Assembly: GCA_016787705.1 (NCBI GenBank) | Contig: JAEUTP010000008.1 | Location: 1 to 64,000, forward strand | Direction: 5' to 3' | From: Bacteroidia bacterium | GTDB lineage: Bacteria; Bacteroidota; Bacteroidia; B-17B0; Aurantibacillaceae | DNA: 64,000 nt | Shown here: one piece after another, positions 8,111 through 19,000 of the stretch | Position numbering within the stretch: the stretch's first letter is position 1 | Layout of the letters: every line of letters starts with the position of its first letter | The notes under the pieces: generated by a model | What the model was told of the DNA's origin: nothing | Database searches by the model: none | The model's input: the letters and a program-made list of their open reading frames with translations, nothing else | Position numbers and translations under genes: made by a program

Positions 8111-9517
8111 TCAGGCTAATAAAACTTTTTTAGCATCGGCTAAAATATCAAATGCTTTTTCCTGCGTCGCTGCTTCGGCATAAACACGCAAAACAGGCTC
8201 GGTACCACTTGCACGAATCATTAACCAGGTGTTTTCATCAAAGAAAAATTTGTATCCATCCAGGTCATCTATACGTGATACTTTATATTTTCCAAACTCC
8301 TTATATGAATTACTTTTGCAGTTTTGCAATACTTTTTGTTTTACAGCTTCGTCAATATGAAGATCGTTGCGCTCAAAAGAAAAAGTTCCGGTAATGGCAT
8401 ACACTTCTTCAATTAATTCGTTTAATGATTTACCTGTTTTAGCCATAAATTCCCAAATGGTTAATCCCATCCAGATACCATCACGCTCAGGAATATGTCC
8501 TTTAATGGCAATGCCTCCACTCTCTTCACCCCCAACCAAAACATCTTCGGCCACCATAATGCTACAAATATATTTAAAGCCAATTTTAACTACATCTAAT
8601 GGTAAGCCATAATGCTCGCACATGTTCTTTATTTTAACAGTAGTACTGAATGCTGTTGCTACTTTACCTTTTTGATTTTTATATTTTACAAGATAATGGA
8701 TCAATAATAAAATAATATGATGCGAATCAACAAAGTTGCCATTGGCATCGTATAAACCAATCCTGTCCGCATCTCCATCTGTTGCTAAGCCGCAAGAGAT
8801 ATTTCCTTTTTGTTTAATGAAATTACTAAACTCTAAAAGGTTTTTATGAATAGGTTCAGGTGCCTGGCCATGAAAGCCGGGGTTATGATCGTTATGCAAA
8901 TGGTGGATCTCGGGAAACAAACGCATCATTACCCTTTGCCCTGCGCCATACATTGAATCGTAAGCAAGATTTAGGTTTGAATTTTTTATTGCTTTAAGAT
9001 CAAAGTTTGCTTCTACGTGTTGAATGTAAAGATCTTCTAAAGGAACGATCTGTAAGTTGCCGTTCTTTTCCGCTGCGGCAAGGTCAATTGCGTTATAATC
9101 CGTTAAACATTTTTCTGGAATAATATCTTCAATTTCCTGCACCAATTCAGGACCCAAAGGGCCACCATAATGCGCTTTAATTTTATAGCCGTTATACGTT
9201 GGCGGGTTATGGCTTGCTGTAATAATAATTCCTAACTGAGTTTTGTATTTTACACAGCCTAATGAGATCATAGGTGTGCTTATAAATCCTTTTGCCAATA
9301 AAACTTTTACACCGTGCGCAATAAATACTTTAGATGTAACTTCAGCAAACATGGGACCTGCAAACCTGCAATCGTGACCAACAACTACAATTGGATTTTT
9401 GTTGCTTTTAATTAACCATTTTGCGGTAGCTTCGGTAACACGTGCAACATTCTCTTCTGTAAAATCACGTGCTATAATTGCGCGCCATCCATCTGTTCCA
9501 AATTTTATCTTCGTCAT
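8111..9517 (-). CDS. Phosphoglucomutase/phosphomannomutase family protein (alpha-D-phosphohexomutase)
   Basis: All four signature loops of the superfamily are present in the 468 residues: the catalytic phosphoserine loop TASHNP (Ser102), the metal-binding loop DGDADR (247-252), the sugar-binding loop GGEESGG (329-335), and the phosphate-binding loop RASGTEP near residue 433. It interconverts hexose 1- and 6-phosphates in the cytoplasm to feed cell-wall, glycogen or glycan precursors. The length is normal for bacterial enzymes of this type. Whether glucose, mannose or glucosamine phosphate is preferred cannot be decided from motifs alone. It stands alone, 66 bases downstream of nothing on its own strand except the HIT gene at 9978. 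Confidence 0.92.
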   Translation of the reverse strand: MTKIKFGTDGWRAIIARDFTEENVARVTEATAKWLIKSNKNPIVVVGHDCRFAGPMFAEVTSKVFIAHGVKVLLAKGFISTPMISLGCVKYKTQLGIIITASHNPPTYNGYKIKAHYGGPLGPELVQEIEDIIPEKCLTDYNAIDLAAAEKNGNLQIVPLEDLYIQHVEANFDLKAIKNSNLNLAYDSMYGAGQRVMMRLFPEIHHLHNDHNPGFHGQAPEPIHKNLLEFSNFIKQKGNISCGLATDGDADRIGLYDANGNFVDSHHIILLLIHYLVKYKNQKGKVATAFSTTVKIKNMCEHYGLPLDVVKIGFKYICSIMVAEDVLVGGEESGGIAIKGHIPERDGIWMGLTIWEFMAKTGKSLNELIEEVYAITGTFSFERNDLHIDEAVKQKVLQNCKSNSYKEFGKYKVSRIDDLDGYKFFFDENTWLMIRASGTEPVLRVYAEAATQEKAFDILADAKKVLLA

Positions 9518-9582
9518 ATTAAAAAAATGTATCTTAAAATTACTTATAAATATTTTTATGCTTTAAATGCTAAACGTTAAGT

Positions 9583-9978
9583 TTATTTAAAGTTTGCCGT
9601 TATTGAGCCGGCAATTTTTTCGAACTCTTCTTTTGTTAACTTTAATTTTTGGTTTGAGAAGTTAAAATCATTCATGGTTCTTATTGGTATTAAATGAACA
9701 TGGGCATGTGGTACTTCAAGACCAATTACCTGCATGGATATTCGGTTACATTCAACCGATTTTTTTATTGCTTCAGCAACACGTTTACTAAAATCCATTA
9801 AGCCCGAATATGTTCCAGCATCAAGATCGAAAATATAATCCACTTCTTTTTTTGGAATAACTAAAGTATGGCCTTTTGTTAAGGGATTAATATCCAGAAA
9901 AGAAAAATAATTTTCGTCCTCAGCAATTTTATAAGAAGGAATTTCGCCTGCAATGATCTTTGAAAATATACCGGCCAT
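9583..9978 (-). CDS. HIT family protein (histidine triad nucleotide hydrolase)
   Basis: The 131-residue protein has the histidine triad HAHVHLIP (His91, His93, His95) and the N-terminal FxxIIxGEIPxxKIxED pattern of the HINT/protein kinase C-interacting branch. These cytoplasmic enzymes hydrolyse purine nucleotide phosphoramidates or related AMP conjugates. The start at 9978 is 6 bases after the greA stop, so the two genes are very likely co-transcribed. This greA-HIT neighbourhood is common in Bacteroidota. Complete, with nothing unusual. Confidence 0.93.
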   Translation of the reverse strand: MAGIFSKIIAGEIPSYKIAEDENYFSFLDINPLTKGHTLVIPKKEVDYIFDLDAGTYSGLMDFSKRVAEAIKKSVECNRISMQVIGLEVPHAHVHLIPIRTMNDFNFSNQKLKLTKEEFEKIAGSITANFK

Positions 9979-9984
9979 TTTTAA

Positions 9985-10458
9985 TTAGATTGTAATTTCA
10001 GAGATCTCGAACGTTACTTTACCAACAGGTACCTGAACATCTACCTTTTCGCCAACTTTTTTTCCAAGCAAAGCTTTTCCAATTGGTGAGTCAACCGAAA
10101 TTTTTCCGCTTTTAAGATCTGCTTCATTTTCGGCAACCAAAGTATATTTCATACTTGTGCCGTTTGTAGTGTTTTTAATTTTTACGGTAGTTAAAATGCT
10201 TACTTTAGACAGATCGAGCTGTGTTTCGTCAACAATACGAGCGTTAGCAATAACATCTTCTAATTTGGCAATTCTTAATTCAAGTAATGCCTGGGCTTCG
10301 CGTGCTGCGTCGTATTCTGCATTTTCGCTAAGATCGCCTTTATCGCGGGCATCAACAATAGCTTGTGTAGCCGCTTTTCTTTCAACAGTTTTTAGTTGCT
10401 GCAACTCATCTTTCATTTTTTGCAGACCTTCTTCGGTATAATATCCTATTTGTGCCAT
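9985..10458 (-). CDS. greA: Transcription elongation factor GreA
   Basis: The 157 residues match GreA along their length. An N-terminal coiled coil (about 1-75) ends in the acidic tip region (DARDKGDLSENAEYDAAREA), where the DLSENAEYDAA segment carries the acidic residues that enter the RNA polymerase secondary channel. The C-terminal FKBP-like domain follows (SPIGKALLGKKVGEKVDVQVP). GreA rescues backtracked polymerase by stimulating transcript cleavage. It is first in a two-gene unit with the HIT protein, and the terminator of the upstream operon separates it from the PorV/PorQ gene. Confidence 0.96.
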   Translation of the reverse strand: MAQIGYYTEEGLQKMKDELQQLKTVERKAATQAIVDARDKGDLSENAEYDAAREAQALLELRIAKLEDVIANARIVDETQLDLSKVSILTTVKIKNTTNGTSMKYTLVAENEADLKSGKISVDSPIGKALLGKKVGEKVDVQVPVGKVTFEISEITI

Positions 10459-10474
10459 AATGTACGTATTCTTA

Positions 10475-10510
10475 AAAAAACAAAGAATCCCGGTTAATAA
10501 CCGGGACTCT
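10475..10510 (-). terminator. Intrinsic terminator of the TonB receptor/PorV-Q operon
   Basis: Read on the minus strand, TCCCGGTT pairs with AACCGGGA (10488-10495 with 10499-10506, 3-base loop) and is followed by TTCTTTGTTTTTTT. It lies between the end of the PorV/PorQ gene and the start of greA. Confidence 0.85.
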
Positions 10511-10540
10511 AATTATATAAACAAATTTAATAAAAAAATT

Positions 10541-11608
10541 CTATAGATTCAATCGCACTCCAAAAGTATGTGTACCGCCAAATGGGTTGGTAAACCTGTA
10601 AGAATAATCCAAACCAACGGTTGATTTTTTCTCATTAACAGGAACTTCGAAGGTGATACCTGCGGCAGGACCTGTAAATACAGTTTGACGCGTATCTGCT
10701 TTTAAAATTCCTTTTTCAGCATAATAACCACCTCTAAACATTAACATATCTTTCCATGCATACTCTAATCCAAATAAAAAATTATCGTTTGTAAATGAGT
10801 TTGAAGTATAAGTACCGTTAAGAGAAAGGCGGTGTTTTTTTGATAAACCTGTGCTGTCTTTTGTAAGATAAAGATCATAAGCCATACCAATGTTTACCAA
10901 TGCTGGCAATTCAAAAGCATTTGAACGGTTGTTAACTGTTAACTCAAAGTTACCGCTGTTAGAGATAGTTGCCTGACGTGACAAACCATCACCCTGGTAA
11001 CGCATTTTTGGTCCCCAATTTTTTAAAGCAATACCAATATGAATTTGATCGTATTTACCTGTGTGATATTGAATACCAGCATCAATAGCAAGGCCGCGAG
11101 CGTTAGCATTTGGAATTTGTTCGCTTATTAATTTAAAATTAATACCACCGAAAATATTATCAGAGAACATTTTTGCATATGATAAACTGATATTATAAAA
11201 AGTTGGCGTGTATGTACCTAAACCACCTTCAGGTTGCTCTTCGGTTGTAATTTCAATTTTACCTGCATTAACAGCCACAACACCTAAACCAATTGTACCG
11301 GTTTCGCCAACACCTTGAGTTAAACCAAAACTATTGATAAAAATATCTGTGCCTTGTAACCAGTTTGAACGGTTAAATATTACTTCGGTTTTACGTGTAA
11401 AAGCAGTTCCAGCAATGTTTAAAAATTGCGCCTCCAATCCTCTTACTTTTGCTGAGTTAGAACCAACCATCCCTGCATTTCTTGCATAAGGATTAATTAA
11501 TAACTGACTTGCACCAGCCTGACCTCTTCTTTCAGGATTACCTGCGTTACCAATTGTTGAGGCAACCATTAGGGCAGATAAGCTAATATATTTTAAATTT
11601 TTCATCAT
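10541..11608 (-). CDS. PorV/PorQ family outer-membrane beta-barrel protein
   Basis: The 355-residue protein has a signal peptide (cleavage near ASTIGNAG, residue 23) followed by GQAGASQLLINPYARNAGMVGS, which is the N-terminal hallmark of the PorV/PorQ family (FadL-like 14-strand barrels; region near residues 29-50). It ends in TFGVRLNL with a terminal hydrophobic residue. PorV shuttles T9SS substrates from the SprA translocon to the attachment complex, and PorQ serves PorZ. This copy is third in an operon with a TonB-dependent receptor and a 1466-residue secreted protein (gap 18 bases), so it is more probably a dedicated partner for that protein than the housekeeping PorV (inference). Confidence 0.87.
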   Translation of the reverse strand: MMKNLKYISLSALMVASTIGNAGNPERRGQAGASQLLINPYARNAGMVGSNSAKVRGLEAQFLNIAGTAFTRKTEVIFNRSNWLQGTDIFINSFGLTQGVGETGTIGLGVVAVNAGKIEITTEEQPEGGLGTYTPTFYNISLSYAKMFSDNIFGGINFKLISEQIPNANARGLAIDAGIQYHTGKYDQIHIGIALKNWGPKMRYQGDGLSRQATISNSGNFELTVNNRSNAFELPALVNIGMAYDLYLTKDSTGLSKKHRLSLNGTYTSNSFTNDNFLFGLEYAWKDMLMFRGGYYAEKGILKADTRQTVFTGPAAGITFEVPVNEKKSTVGLDYSYRFTNPFGGTHTFGVRLNL

Positions 11609-11626
11609 AAACTTTACTAGTTAAGG

Positions 11627-14600
11627 TTAGTAGCTTTGAACATCTAAAGGACGCATTACACCAAACCATTTTAATATTTTTTCTCCAATTCCCGGAGCAT
11701 CAATATGGAATATATATAAACCACTTGCTACAGAAATACCACTTTGATTTTTAAGATCCCAATCAACATAAGGACTACGTTTAGCTTGCTTGATATCTGT
11801 ACCTTGCCCTGTGGTTCCTAAGAAGATATCCTCCTGTCCTGTAACATCACGGCTGATAGATCTAACCAATGTTCCATTCATAGTAAATATTTTAATTGTA
11901 CACTTACTAGGAAGGTTTGTAATTCTCACACGGTTATCAATCCTCTTAGTTTCGTAAGATGAAGATCCGTAATAAGGATTAGGAACTATTTTAATAAGAT
12001 CTAATGCGTTTTTAGCAGTCGAAGCATCAGCAAATAGAGTTGCAATATCGCTTGTATTAAATCTGTACATAGGGAAATTGTTATTTTGCGGATCAACAGT
12101 ATTAATATCCGTTGTAAGCATACTTGGAGAGTTGACATTTTGTAACTTATTAATGCTGATAGCAGTTTGAGGTGTAGTATAAGTTGCAACGCCTGAAAAA
12201 CCATAGCGGTAAGGCTTAGCAACATTAATTTGCATTCTAACATCTGAAGGCATGTTTTCAGGTTTATTAAATTCGAAACCCGGAGCCGGCATAGGCATTG
12301 ATACCCACATAATATCACGCTCTAACCCATTTAATGGCCCAAGACCGGCACCACTATTATCATTACCAAATGAAGGACCAAAGTATTCCTTTAATACAAG
12401 AATGTTTCTTGCACCTGCATCATATTTTGTCTGCCCATAAGGTTTTCCACCTAAAGCAGCTTCCCATCCAAAGTTACCAGGTGTAGGATAATTTGACTGA
12501 ATAACGTTACCACCAAATACATAAACAAAGTGTTTACCACCAAAAGCATAAGGATACGGAGAGTTCTCTCTTGAAGTTGGGTTCCAGATCATATCATTAC
12601 CGTTATTTTCTTTTTGGTAACTATCTTCACCAAACATCATATTTAAGCGCTCACCTGTTTCAATATTAATTGCATAACCCGGGAACCATCCCATACCTGT
12701 TCCAGAGATGTAGTTAGGATCATCAGGATTATTACTTGAAGCTGAAGTTGTAGAAACAGCTCCATCTTTGTTAACAGAAAAATGTTGTCTTGGGCCAAAG
12801 AAAATACCGCCATTTTCCGCAAGTTGATATTTTTCCTGCATTTCAATAACCGGGCATCTTGTCCATTTACTCTTATCTCTTGTATAAACAACAATTACAC
12901 TACTTACTTTTCTCAAGTCAACATTACCATCCTGACTTGGAGAAGTGTTACCTGATAACCCATAGATAGCAGGAAAAGATACTTTATTTGATTCCCAAAC
13001 CTTACCATTTAAACCAGGTCCTCCGAATACACGTGAAGGAATACTTGGAGAACTGCTTGGAGTGATTGAGTAATAAGAAGCCGCTAGTGCATATGGTGCC
13101 CATGTGCCTCCTAATATATTACCAAATTGTTTTTTTGGATCGTAAAATGCGGCAATTACACCTTCGTTATCTTTTTTGTAAAATGCATCTTCACTACCTT
13201 CGGTTTTATTGTTTCCTGAAAGGATCCAGTTTGTAGGTGTAGCACCATCAACGTCTTTTACAGGGTTTAACCAACCGTCTGTACCATTTACATAAGACAT
13301 GGTGGCACCAATAAATGAACCTGGCGCCGGGCCTGCGTAATCAGAAGTTTCTGTTGCGAAGGTTGTAAATTTACCTGCTGTTTCACCCGGATCACCAACT
13401 TGTTTAATAGTTAATGAAAAACCAAGATCAGGGAAGTAGAATTCGTTACCAACTTTTATTGTTTCATAAACAAGATCAGTAGTTGCATTAGTAATAGCAT
13501 TTGGATAATATAATTTACCAGATTGAAGGTCTTTTAATTCCCAGCTTGTATTATCCACATTTAAGGCGGCAATACCAGTACCATTAGTTCCGGTTGGCAT
13601 GGCATTAAGACTTGTTTGTGGCGCCGTAGAAGCTACAACATTGTTAATAAATCTGAAAGTGAAATCAGAGTTTTTTACGTTTAAAGGATCTACTACTTTA
13701 ATGTTGATAGGACCTTGTGCATTCTCGTAAGTGATATCAGCTTTAAAACCATTTGCTACGATCTCATCTTCTGATGCTCTAGACATGGTTAAAATATTTC
13801 CACCATTACCCTGACCTTCAATTCTTGTAATTTTTGGTCCGAAGCCATAAGCAGATTGAGTTACTGTTCCGTCTTTTTCAACTTCAGGAATGTGAGGAAT
13901 ACCCGCAGCACGTTTAAGTTTACGACCTTCAAGGTAAGGACGTTTTTGTCCTAACAAGTTGGCAGCGGGATTAACTGTTACCGGAACATCAGGTGCATAA
14001 GTTAAGTAGTTATTATATGCATAAGCAACAGCAAGGAAATAATATGTTTTATTATTTACTAATCTTCTGTTAGATAAAGTTGAAAAAGCATCATCTGTAA
14101 TTTTAAATGTAGATACGATACCTTTATCAGAACCTTCAACTTTTACTTTTGGTGCTACAGCCCCAACATTGTTATCGAGTTCATAATTTACTAAACGTGA
14201 AACACCATTCGTAATATCACATTGAAATACAGGAATAGCTTTTGTTCTGTCAGAAAGATCAGTTGAAGTTACCTGGTCATTTGCAATTTGATATACAATA
14301 TATCCTTCAAAACGATACACTTTATCAGGATTTTTAATTTCAGGAATGTTTGATGTTGGATCAGATAAAATAGAGATATCTGTCTCAGCATAATCATTAT
14401 TAAATTGCTTGTAGTTATTTGATTTTCCTTTTTCGTTAGTTAAATAAATAATTAACTCATTATTCATTTCCTGAATTGTCATGTTCGGAGCTTCAGGACC
14501 ATCTAATAATTTAAAGCAATTATCAAATAAAGCCTGCGCTTTATCATCAGCAGATTTTAATAGATCAACCGATGTTAAGTTACCTCCTTTTACAGGGCTT

Positions 14601-16027
14601 TGAGCCCAAGGCATACCAAACGTAATATCATTTACCTGTCCTGGTTTTAATGTAAATGGACCTGCTGATTGTAAGAAACGTCTGTCACCTGGCAAGTTAC
14701 CGGCAGTTTTTTCAGTCCAACCAGTACCTGTTACAGGGTTACCATCATATACGAATGTAGCAGGAGCTGTTCCACCGTAAGCGTTACCACCAAATGTAAA
14801 CGGAGATCCATCTTTCCAGAAACCAGTCATGAAGTTATAGTAATGAATAGCAATATCAGGATTTGTTGTTTGAGGGGGGAAAGCACCAATATTATTATTG
14901 TAGTAGGTAAAACGGCTCATTTGAATAGTTTCACCTGGCTCATCTGTTAATCCATCATAATCATTATCAACATTATCAATGTCAGCTAAAGGCCCTTTAA
15001 AGAAATCGCAACCTAAAGCAGGAGGAAAATCACCGTAACCATTAGTACCAGATGCAGTTTCATCAAACGGATCGGCATTATAAATATATCCTAAACCTCT
15101 TGATACATCGCAACCAACATAATCATCTAAATAGTAACCAAGATCCGGATCATTCCAAACTGTAAAGTAAGTTTGATTTAATTGGAAAGAAGAGCGGTTA
15201 TGAACTTCATAACTATAAAATGTCATGTTATTGATCTCATCATTTGTTTTAAAAGCAAATGCCTGAGCGCGAACCTCAACACCAATGGATACACCTTGCG
15301 TTTCAGTATGCGAGCCCCCTTTATCATTAAATACCCAAAACAAAGTTTGATCACCATATAATTTTGTTTTGCAAAATCCTAAGTTGTCTTTTAAAGCGAG
15401 ATTTTGAACGTCATAAGCAGGATAATCACCTGTTGCAGGCTCATAAAAACCATCATTAAGTTTATCAACGAAAGGTGCTAAATATTTATCCTGATTTTTT
15501 GTAGGATCGCCATTACCTGGCCAACCTAATATGTTTGCAGTAAGCGGGCCTCCGGCAACAAAGTTATCCACCTCGGCACGATTAATATTAAATATCTGGT
15601 CATACTTTAAGCACTCTGCCGGATCGGCAGCAGCAGTTGTAATATCCAATGGCCCTGGCCAAAAGTCAATACCATTTTGACGATAAGTCATTGCCGCAAC
15701 TTTTAATTGTCCACCGGCATCTAAACCGCCTAACCAAATTGATCCACCAAAGCAAGATGATGCACCTGCATTTCTGTTTTGTGTTGCCGGAACAATGTAA
15801 TAGGCATTACCGTTACCTTGAAGATCCCACCACATATCACCACCACTATAAATGATCGTTCTAACGTTGTTAACCCACAACTCTTGTGCTGCTTTTGGCG
15901 CTGCACAATCAGCCATAATCTTTTGACTAAGATTTGAACCAGCTGCGTGTCTTTCGCTGGCGGCCTTTTCTCTGCCATAAGTGCTAATGCTGCATAAAGC
16001 ACTTAATATTATTATGATTTTTTTCAT
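11627..16027 (-). CDS. Very large secreted protein with FlgD/T9SS-like C-terminal domain
   Basis: This 1466-residue protein has a signal peptide (MKKIIIILSALCSISTYG). I recognise no enzymatic motif. An acidic, calcium-binding-like stretch DNVDNDYDGLTDE lies near residues 350-362 and resembles a thrombospondin type 3 loop. Many aromatic- and glycine-rich beta segments follow. The last 90 residues (KIVPNPYYG, CTIKIFTMNGTLVR, SGLYIFHID) have the FlgD-like/T9SS type A sorting fold, but continue to an unusual tail GVMRPLDVQSY. It sits between a TonB-dependent receptor and a PorV/PorQ-family protein with gaps of about 20 bases, so it should be the exported component of a three-gene surface system. 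Function unknown. Confidence 0.8.
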   Translation of the reverse strand: MKKIIIILSALCSISTYGREKAASERHAAGSNLSQKIMADCAAPKAAQELWVNNVRTIIYSGGDMWWDLQGNGNAYYIVPATQNRNAGASSCFGGSIWLGGLDAGGQLKVAAMTYRQNGIDFWPGPLDITTAAADPAECLKYDQIFNINRAEVDNFVAGGPLTANILGWPGNGDPTKNQDKYLAPFVDKLNDGFYEPATGDYPAYDVQNLALKDNLGFCKTKLYGDQTLFWVFNDKGGSHTETQGVSIGVEVRAQAFAFKTNDEINNMTFYSYEVHNRSSFQLNQTYFTVWNDPDLGYYLDDYVGCDVSRGLGYIYNADPFDETASGTNGYGDFPPALGCDFFKGPLADIDNVDNDYDGLTDEPGETIQMSRFTYYNNNIGAFPPQTTNPDIAIHYYNFMTGFWKDGSPFTFGGNAYGGTAPATFVYDGNPVTGTGWTEKTAGNLPGDRRFLQSAGPFTLKPGQVNDITFGMPWAQSPVKGGNLTSVDLLKSADDKAQALFDNCFKLLDGPEAPNMTIQEMNNELIIYLTNEKGKSNNYKQFNNDYAETDISILSDPTSNIPEIKNPDKVYRFEGYIVYQIANDQVTSTDLSDRTKAIPVFQCDITNGVSRLVNYELDNNVGAVAPKVKVEGSDKGIVSTFKITDDAFSTLSNRRLVNNKTYYFLAVAYAYNNYLTYAPDVPVTVNPAANLLGQKRPYLEGRKLKRAAGIPHIPEVEKDGTVTQSAYGFGPKITRIEGQGNGGNILTMSRASEDEIVANGFKADITYENAQGPINIKVVDPLNVKNSDFTFRFINNVVASTAPQTSLNAMPTGTNGTGIAALNVDNTSWELKDLQSGKLYYPNAITNATTDLVYETIKVGNEFYFPDLGFSLTIKQVGDPGETAGKFTTFATETSDYAGPAPGSFIGATMSYVNGTDGWLNPVKDVDGATPTNWILSGNNKTEGSEDAFYKKDNEGVIAAFYDPKKQFGNILGGTWAPYALAASYYSITPSSSPSIPSRVFGGPGLNGKVWESNKVSFPAIYGLSGNTSPSQDGNVDLRKVSSVIVVYTRDKSKWTRCPVIEMQEKYQLAENGGIFFGPRQHFSVNKDGAVSTTSASSNNPDDPNYISGTGMGWFPGYAINIETGERLNMMFGEDSYQKENNGNDMIWNPTSRENSPYPYAFGGKHFVYVFGGNVIQSNYPTPGNFGWEAALGGKPYGQTKYDAGARNILVLKEYFGPSFGNDNSGAGLGPLNGLERDIMWVSMPMPAPGFEFNKPENMPSDVRMQINVAKPYRYGFSGVATYTTPQTAISINKLQNVNSPSMLTTDINTVDPQNNNFPMYRFNTSDIATLFADASTAKNALDLIKIVPNPYYGSSSYETKRIDNRVRITNLPSKCTIKIFTMNGTLVRSISRDVTGQEDIFLGTTGQGTDIKQAKRSPYVDWDLKNQSGISVASGLYIFHIDAPGIGEKILKWFGVMRPLDVQSY

Positions 16028-16047
16028 AGCGTAATTCCTCCCAAAAA

Positions 16048-19000
16048 TTAAAATTCAAACATCAAACCGATACGGATCTGACGAGGTGTATTATAGTTAC
16101 TTGCTTTATTAATACTGATATTATAAAGATCTGTAAATGATGTAGCACTGTTAGCAAGGGCTAATGAAGCCTGAGCTTGTGTAGATGTTAAGTAACCGTC
16201 ATCTGTAGGTTCACCGGTATAATTATATACACCTAACACGTTGCGGCTGTTAAATAAATTCAACACTTGTAAGTAAACATTTAAGTTGGCAGTTTTTCTG
16301 TTCTCATCATCTTTTTTACCAAAAGCTAAAGCAATATTTTTATCAATTCTTAAGTTAGATCTGAAGTTCCAAGGAAGGTTAGATCCATTGATTTGACCAA
16401 CTATACTTGAACGTGCTCCTGCAAAGAAAACAGCATAAGGCACTGCAGTATTCCAACGTGTGTAAGGGGTACCTGAACCTAATAAGAATGAAATGTTAAA
16501 GCCTACATCTTCAAATAACTGAATTGTTTTCCCGCTTTTCTTTTTAATGCTAGGGCCTTTGTAATCACCTTCTGAACCAAAACGGTAGTCATAGTTAAAT
16601 ACAAAACCATGACGCTGATCGTAATCCAATGGTTGAAGGATACGTAAATTAGGAACACCAGAAGAAGCTAAGTTAGCACCTGAGTTAATACCAGAACCTG
16701 TTCCTTCAGCAAATTGAAGTGTATAGTTGAATGAGTATCTTGAACCACCTGTTCTACGGAAATCCAATACAAATGATAAACCTTTAACTGTTCCAAAATC
16801 GATATTATCGTATTGAATATATGTTTTAGGATAAGCGCCTGTAATAACACGTTGGTTAATCAAATTACGCATCTCACGATAAAATGATGTAATCGTTAAA
16901 GAAGCATTTTTACGCTCATTTAAAATTTGAGAGAAACCTAATTCATAATCAATTGTCTGTTGTGGTCTTTGATTTGGATTAGTTAGTAATGGTGAACTAC
17001 TTTCTGCATCTAAGTAATAAAAATCAAGTGGTTGTAATTGATTGTTTGATGGACGTTGAGTTAAAATATCGTAGTGAGCAAAAAAGTTAGCCACATCTGA
17101 AATAGGGAAAGAGAATGCTACACGAGGCATCACATTAATTGCAGCTGCATATTGTTTAAATGCGCCAACCGACATTTTTTTCTCGTAGTTAGAACGATCT
17201 TTAAATAAAGGAACCGGGTTACCTGATGATGATGCGATCAAAGATGGATCTGAAATCTCATTACCTTCAGAATCAAACCATTTGTCGCCTTCTCTATAGC
17301 CTTTAATGTATAAAGGAGATTTACCGCCTGATGGCGTTTGAGCTACATAAATGGCAGCGTCTTTAGAAATGTTACCTGGTACATTATCCGAGAATCCTGC
17401 AGGTAAGTTTTCTAATGAACCTAAGTCGCTTACTTTTGCTAATTCATGTAATGCATATTTATCTTTTAAAACCTGTTGGTTAGCATCGTAACGGTCAACG
17501 CGTAAACCTACATTAAATTTAATGTCTTTAAAATCAAATTTATCCATGATGTAAACCGAAGCATAAATAGGACGGAAAGAACCTATAGGGAATTGGTTTC
17601 TTCCTTTATCATCAGTCGCTTCGAGGAATTTGCTGATAGAAGTTGTACCACCTACTTTTTTACCATCATGTGTAAAACCAGCATAACCAACATATCTGCT
17701 TGCGCCATTAAAGAAAAGATCTTCCGGACCAAACATATCTAAGCTAAGATCGTTTGGATCTAAAGCATCTGTATTCACAAATCCTGTATAGTCAATTGGT
17801 AAACCTAATTTTTCTAATAATTTTTCAGAGAATTTAGTTTGTTTTTCAGCTTCATATTTATTTTCATAATAATAATATGGTACTAAACCAGAAAGCTCAG
17901 GAACTAAAATTGGGTTAGTAACATCTAATTGCTCTGTATGGCTGTTAGCTTTTAAGCGCATTAAAGTCCAAAGACCGGAAGCATTTAAAGCATGGAAGCT
18001 TTGAGTTCGTTGATCAAACTCTAAACCAAAAGTAATAGCATGGTTTTTAATATCTGTATTAAAGCTTGTTGCAATACGGAATTGATCTTTAAGATCTCTT
18101 CTGTAGTTATTTGGATAAGCGCCAAAATTGTTAAATAAGTTATAGATACTTTGAGGATCGCCACCGTTAATAATACCGTTGTTACCTTGAATATACCCTA
18201 AACCGATAAACTGATCGCTTGGTGCGTTTGCCAATAAATACGAAGTATATATCGCCATATCCGGATTAAGATCTGAAGGTTCGAAAGTAGTTGGCATCTC
18301 ATTTCTGCCTCTGTATTTATAGGCATTGATAGTTTGGCCGTTAAGATCAAAAGCTTCATCATATTGATAGTTAAAAGCCCAATCTTTTTCTAAGAATGTT
18401 CTGTTGAATTTACCAACGTAACCGTAATTAAATACTTTGTCTTTATGTTTTACACTTTGTGTAACATCATAACCGTTTTCATAACTAATTAAGAATTTAA
18501 AGAAAGAGTTATTTAAAATAGATTGTGTTTTTTCTTTGTTTCCTGAACCTCCTAATTTTTGAGTAATCCCTAAATTAACACGGAAACTTCTTTTACTTGT
18601 TCTAGAGTTATTTGCTGAGTTTAAAAGCTGATCCTGAATAGCTGCATTAAAGGCATCATTGTAATCATAAAAGCCACCTAAGGAGATATTGGTATTTGCT
18701 GTAGGCGCGTAATCTAATTTACCACTTACAGTTAATAAACGCGATGCAGCATTTGGTCTGAATTTTTGTGTATTAAGATCGTCTTTTGTAATATATTCAG
18801 ATGCACGAACAAAACCTGTACCTGATGGCGAAGGTAATAAAGGAGCGTCTTTTAATTCTTGCAATTTTTCTTCTTTAATAACGTATACAGGTACAAATGA
18901 TGGGGCGTTATCTTTTACGTAGTTACCTTGTACTGAAACGAAAAACCCCAAAATTGTGCGGTGGGTAGAATCTTTTGCTTTATAAATAGGACCGCCAACA

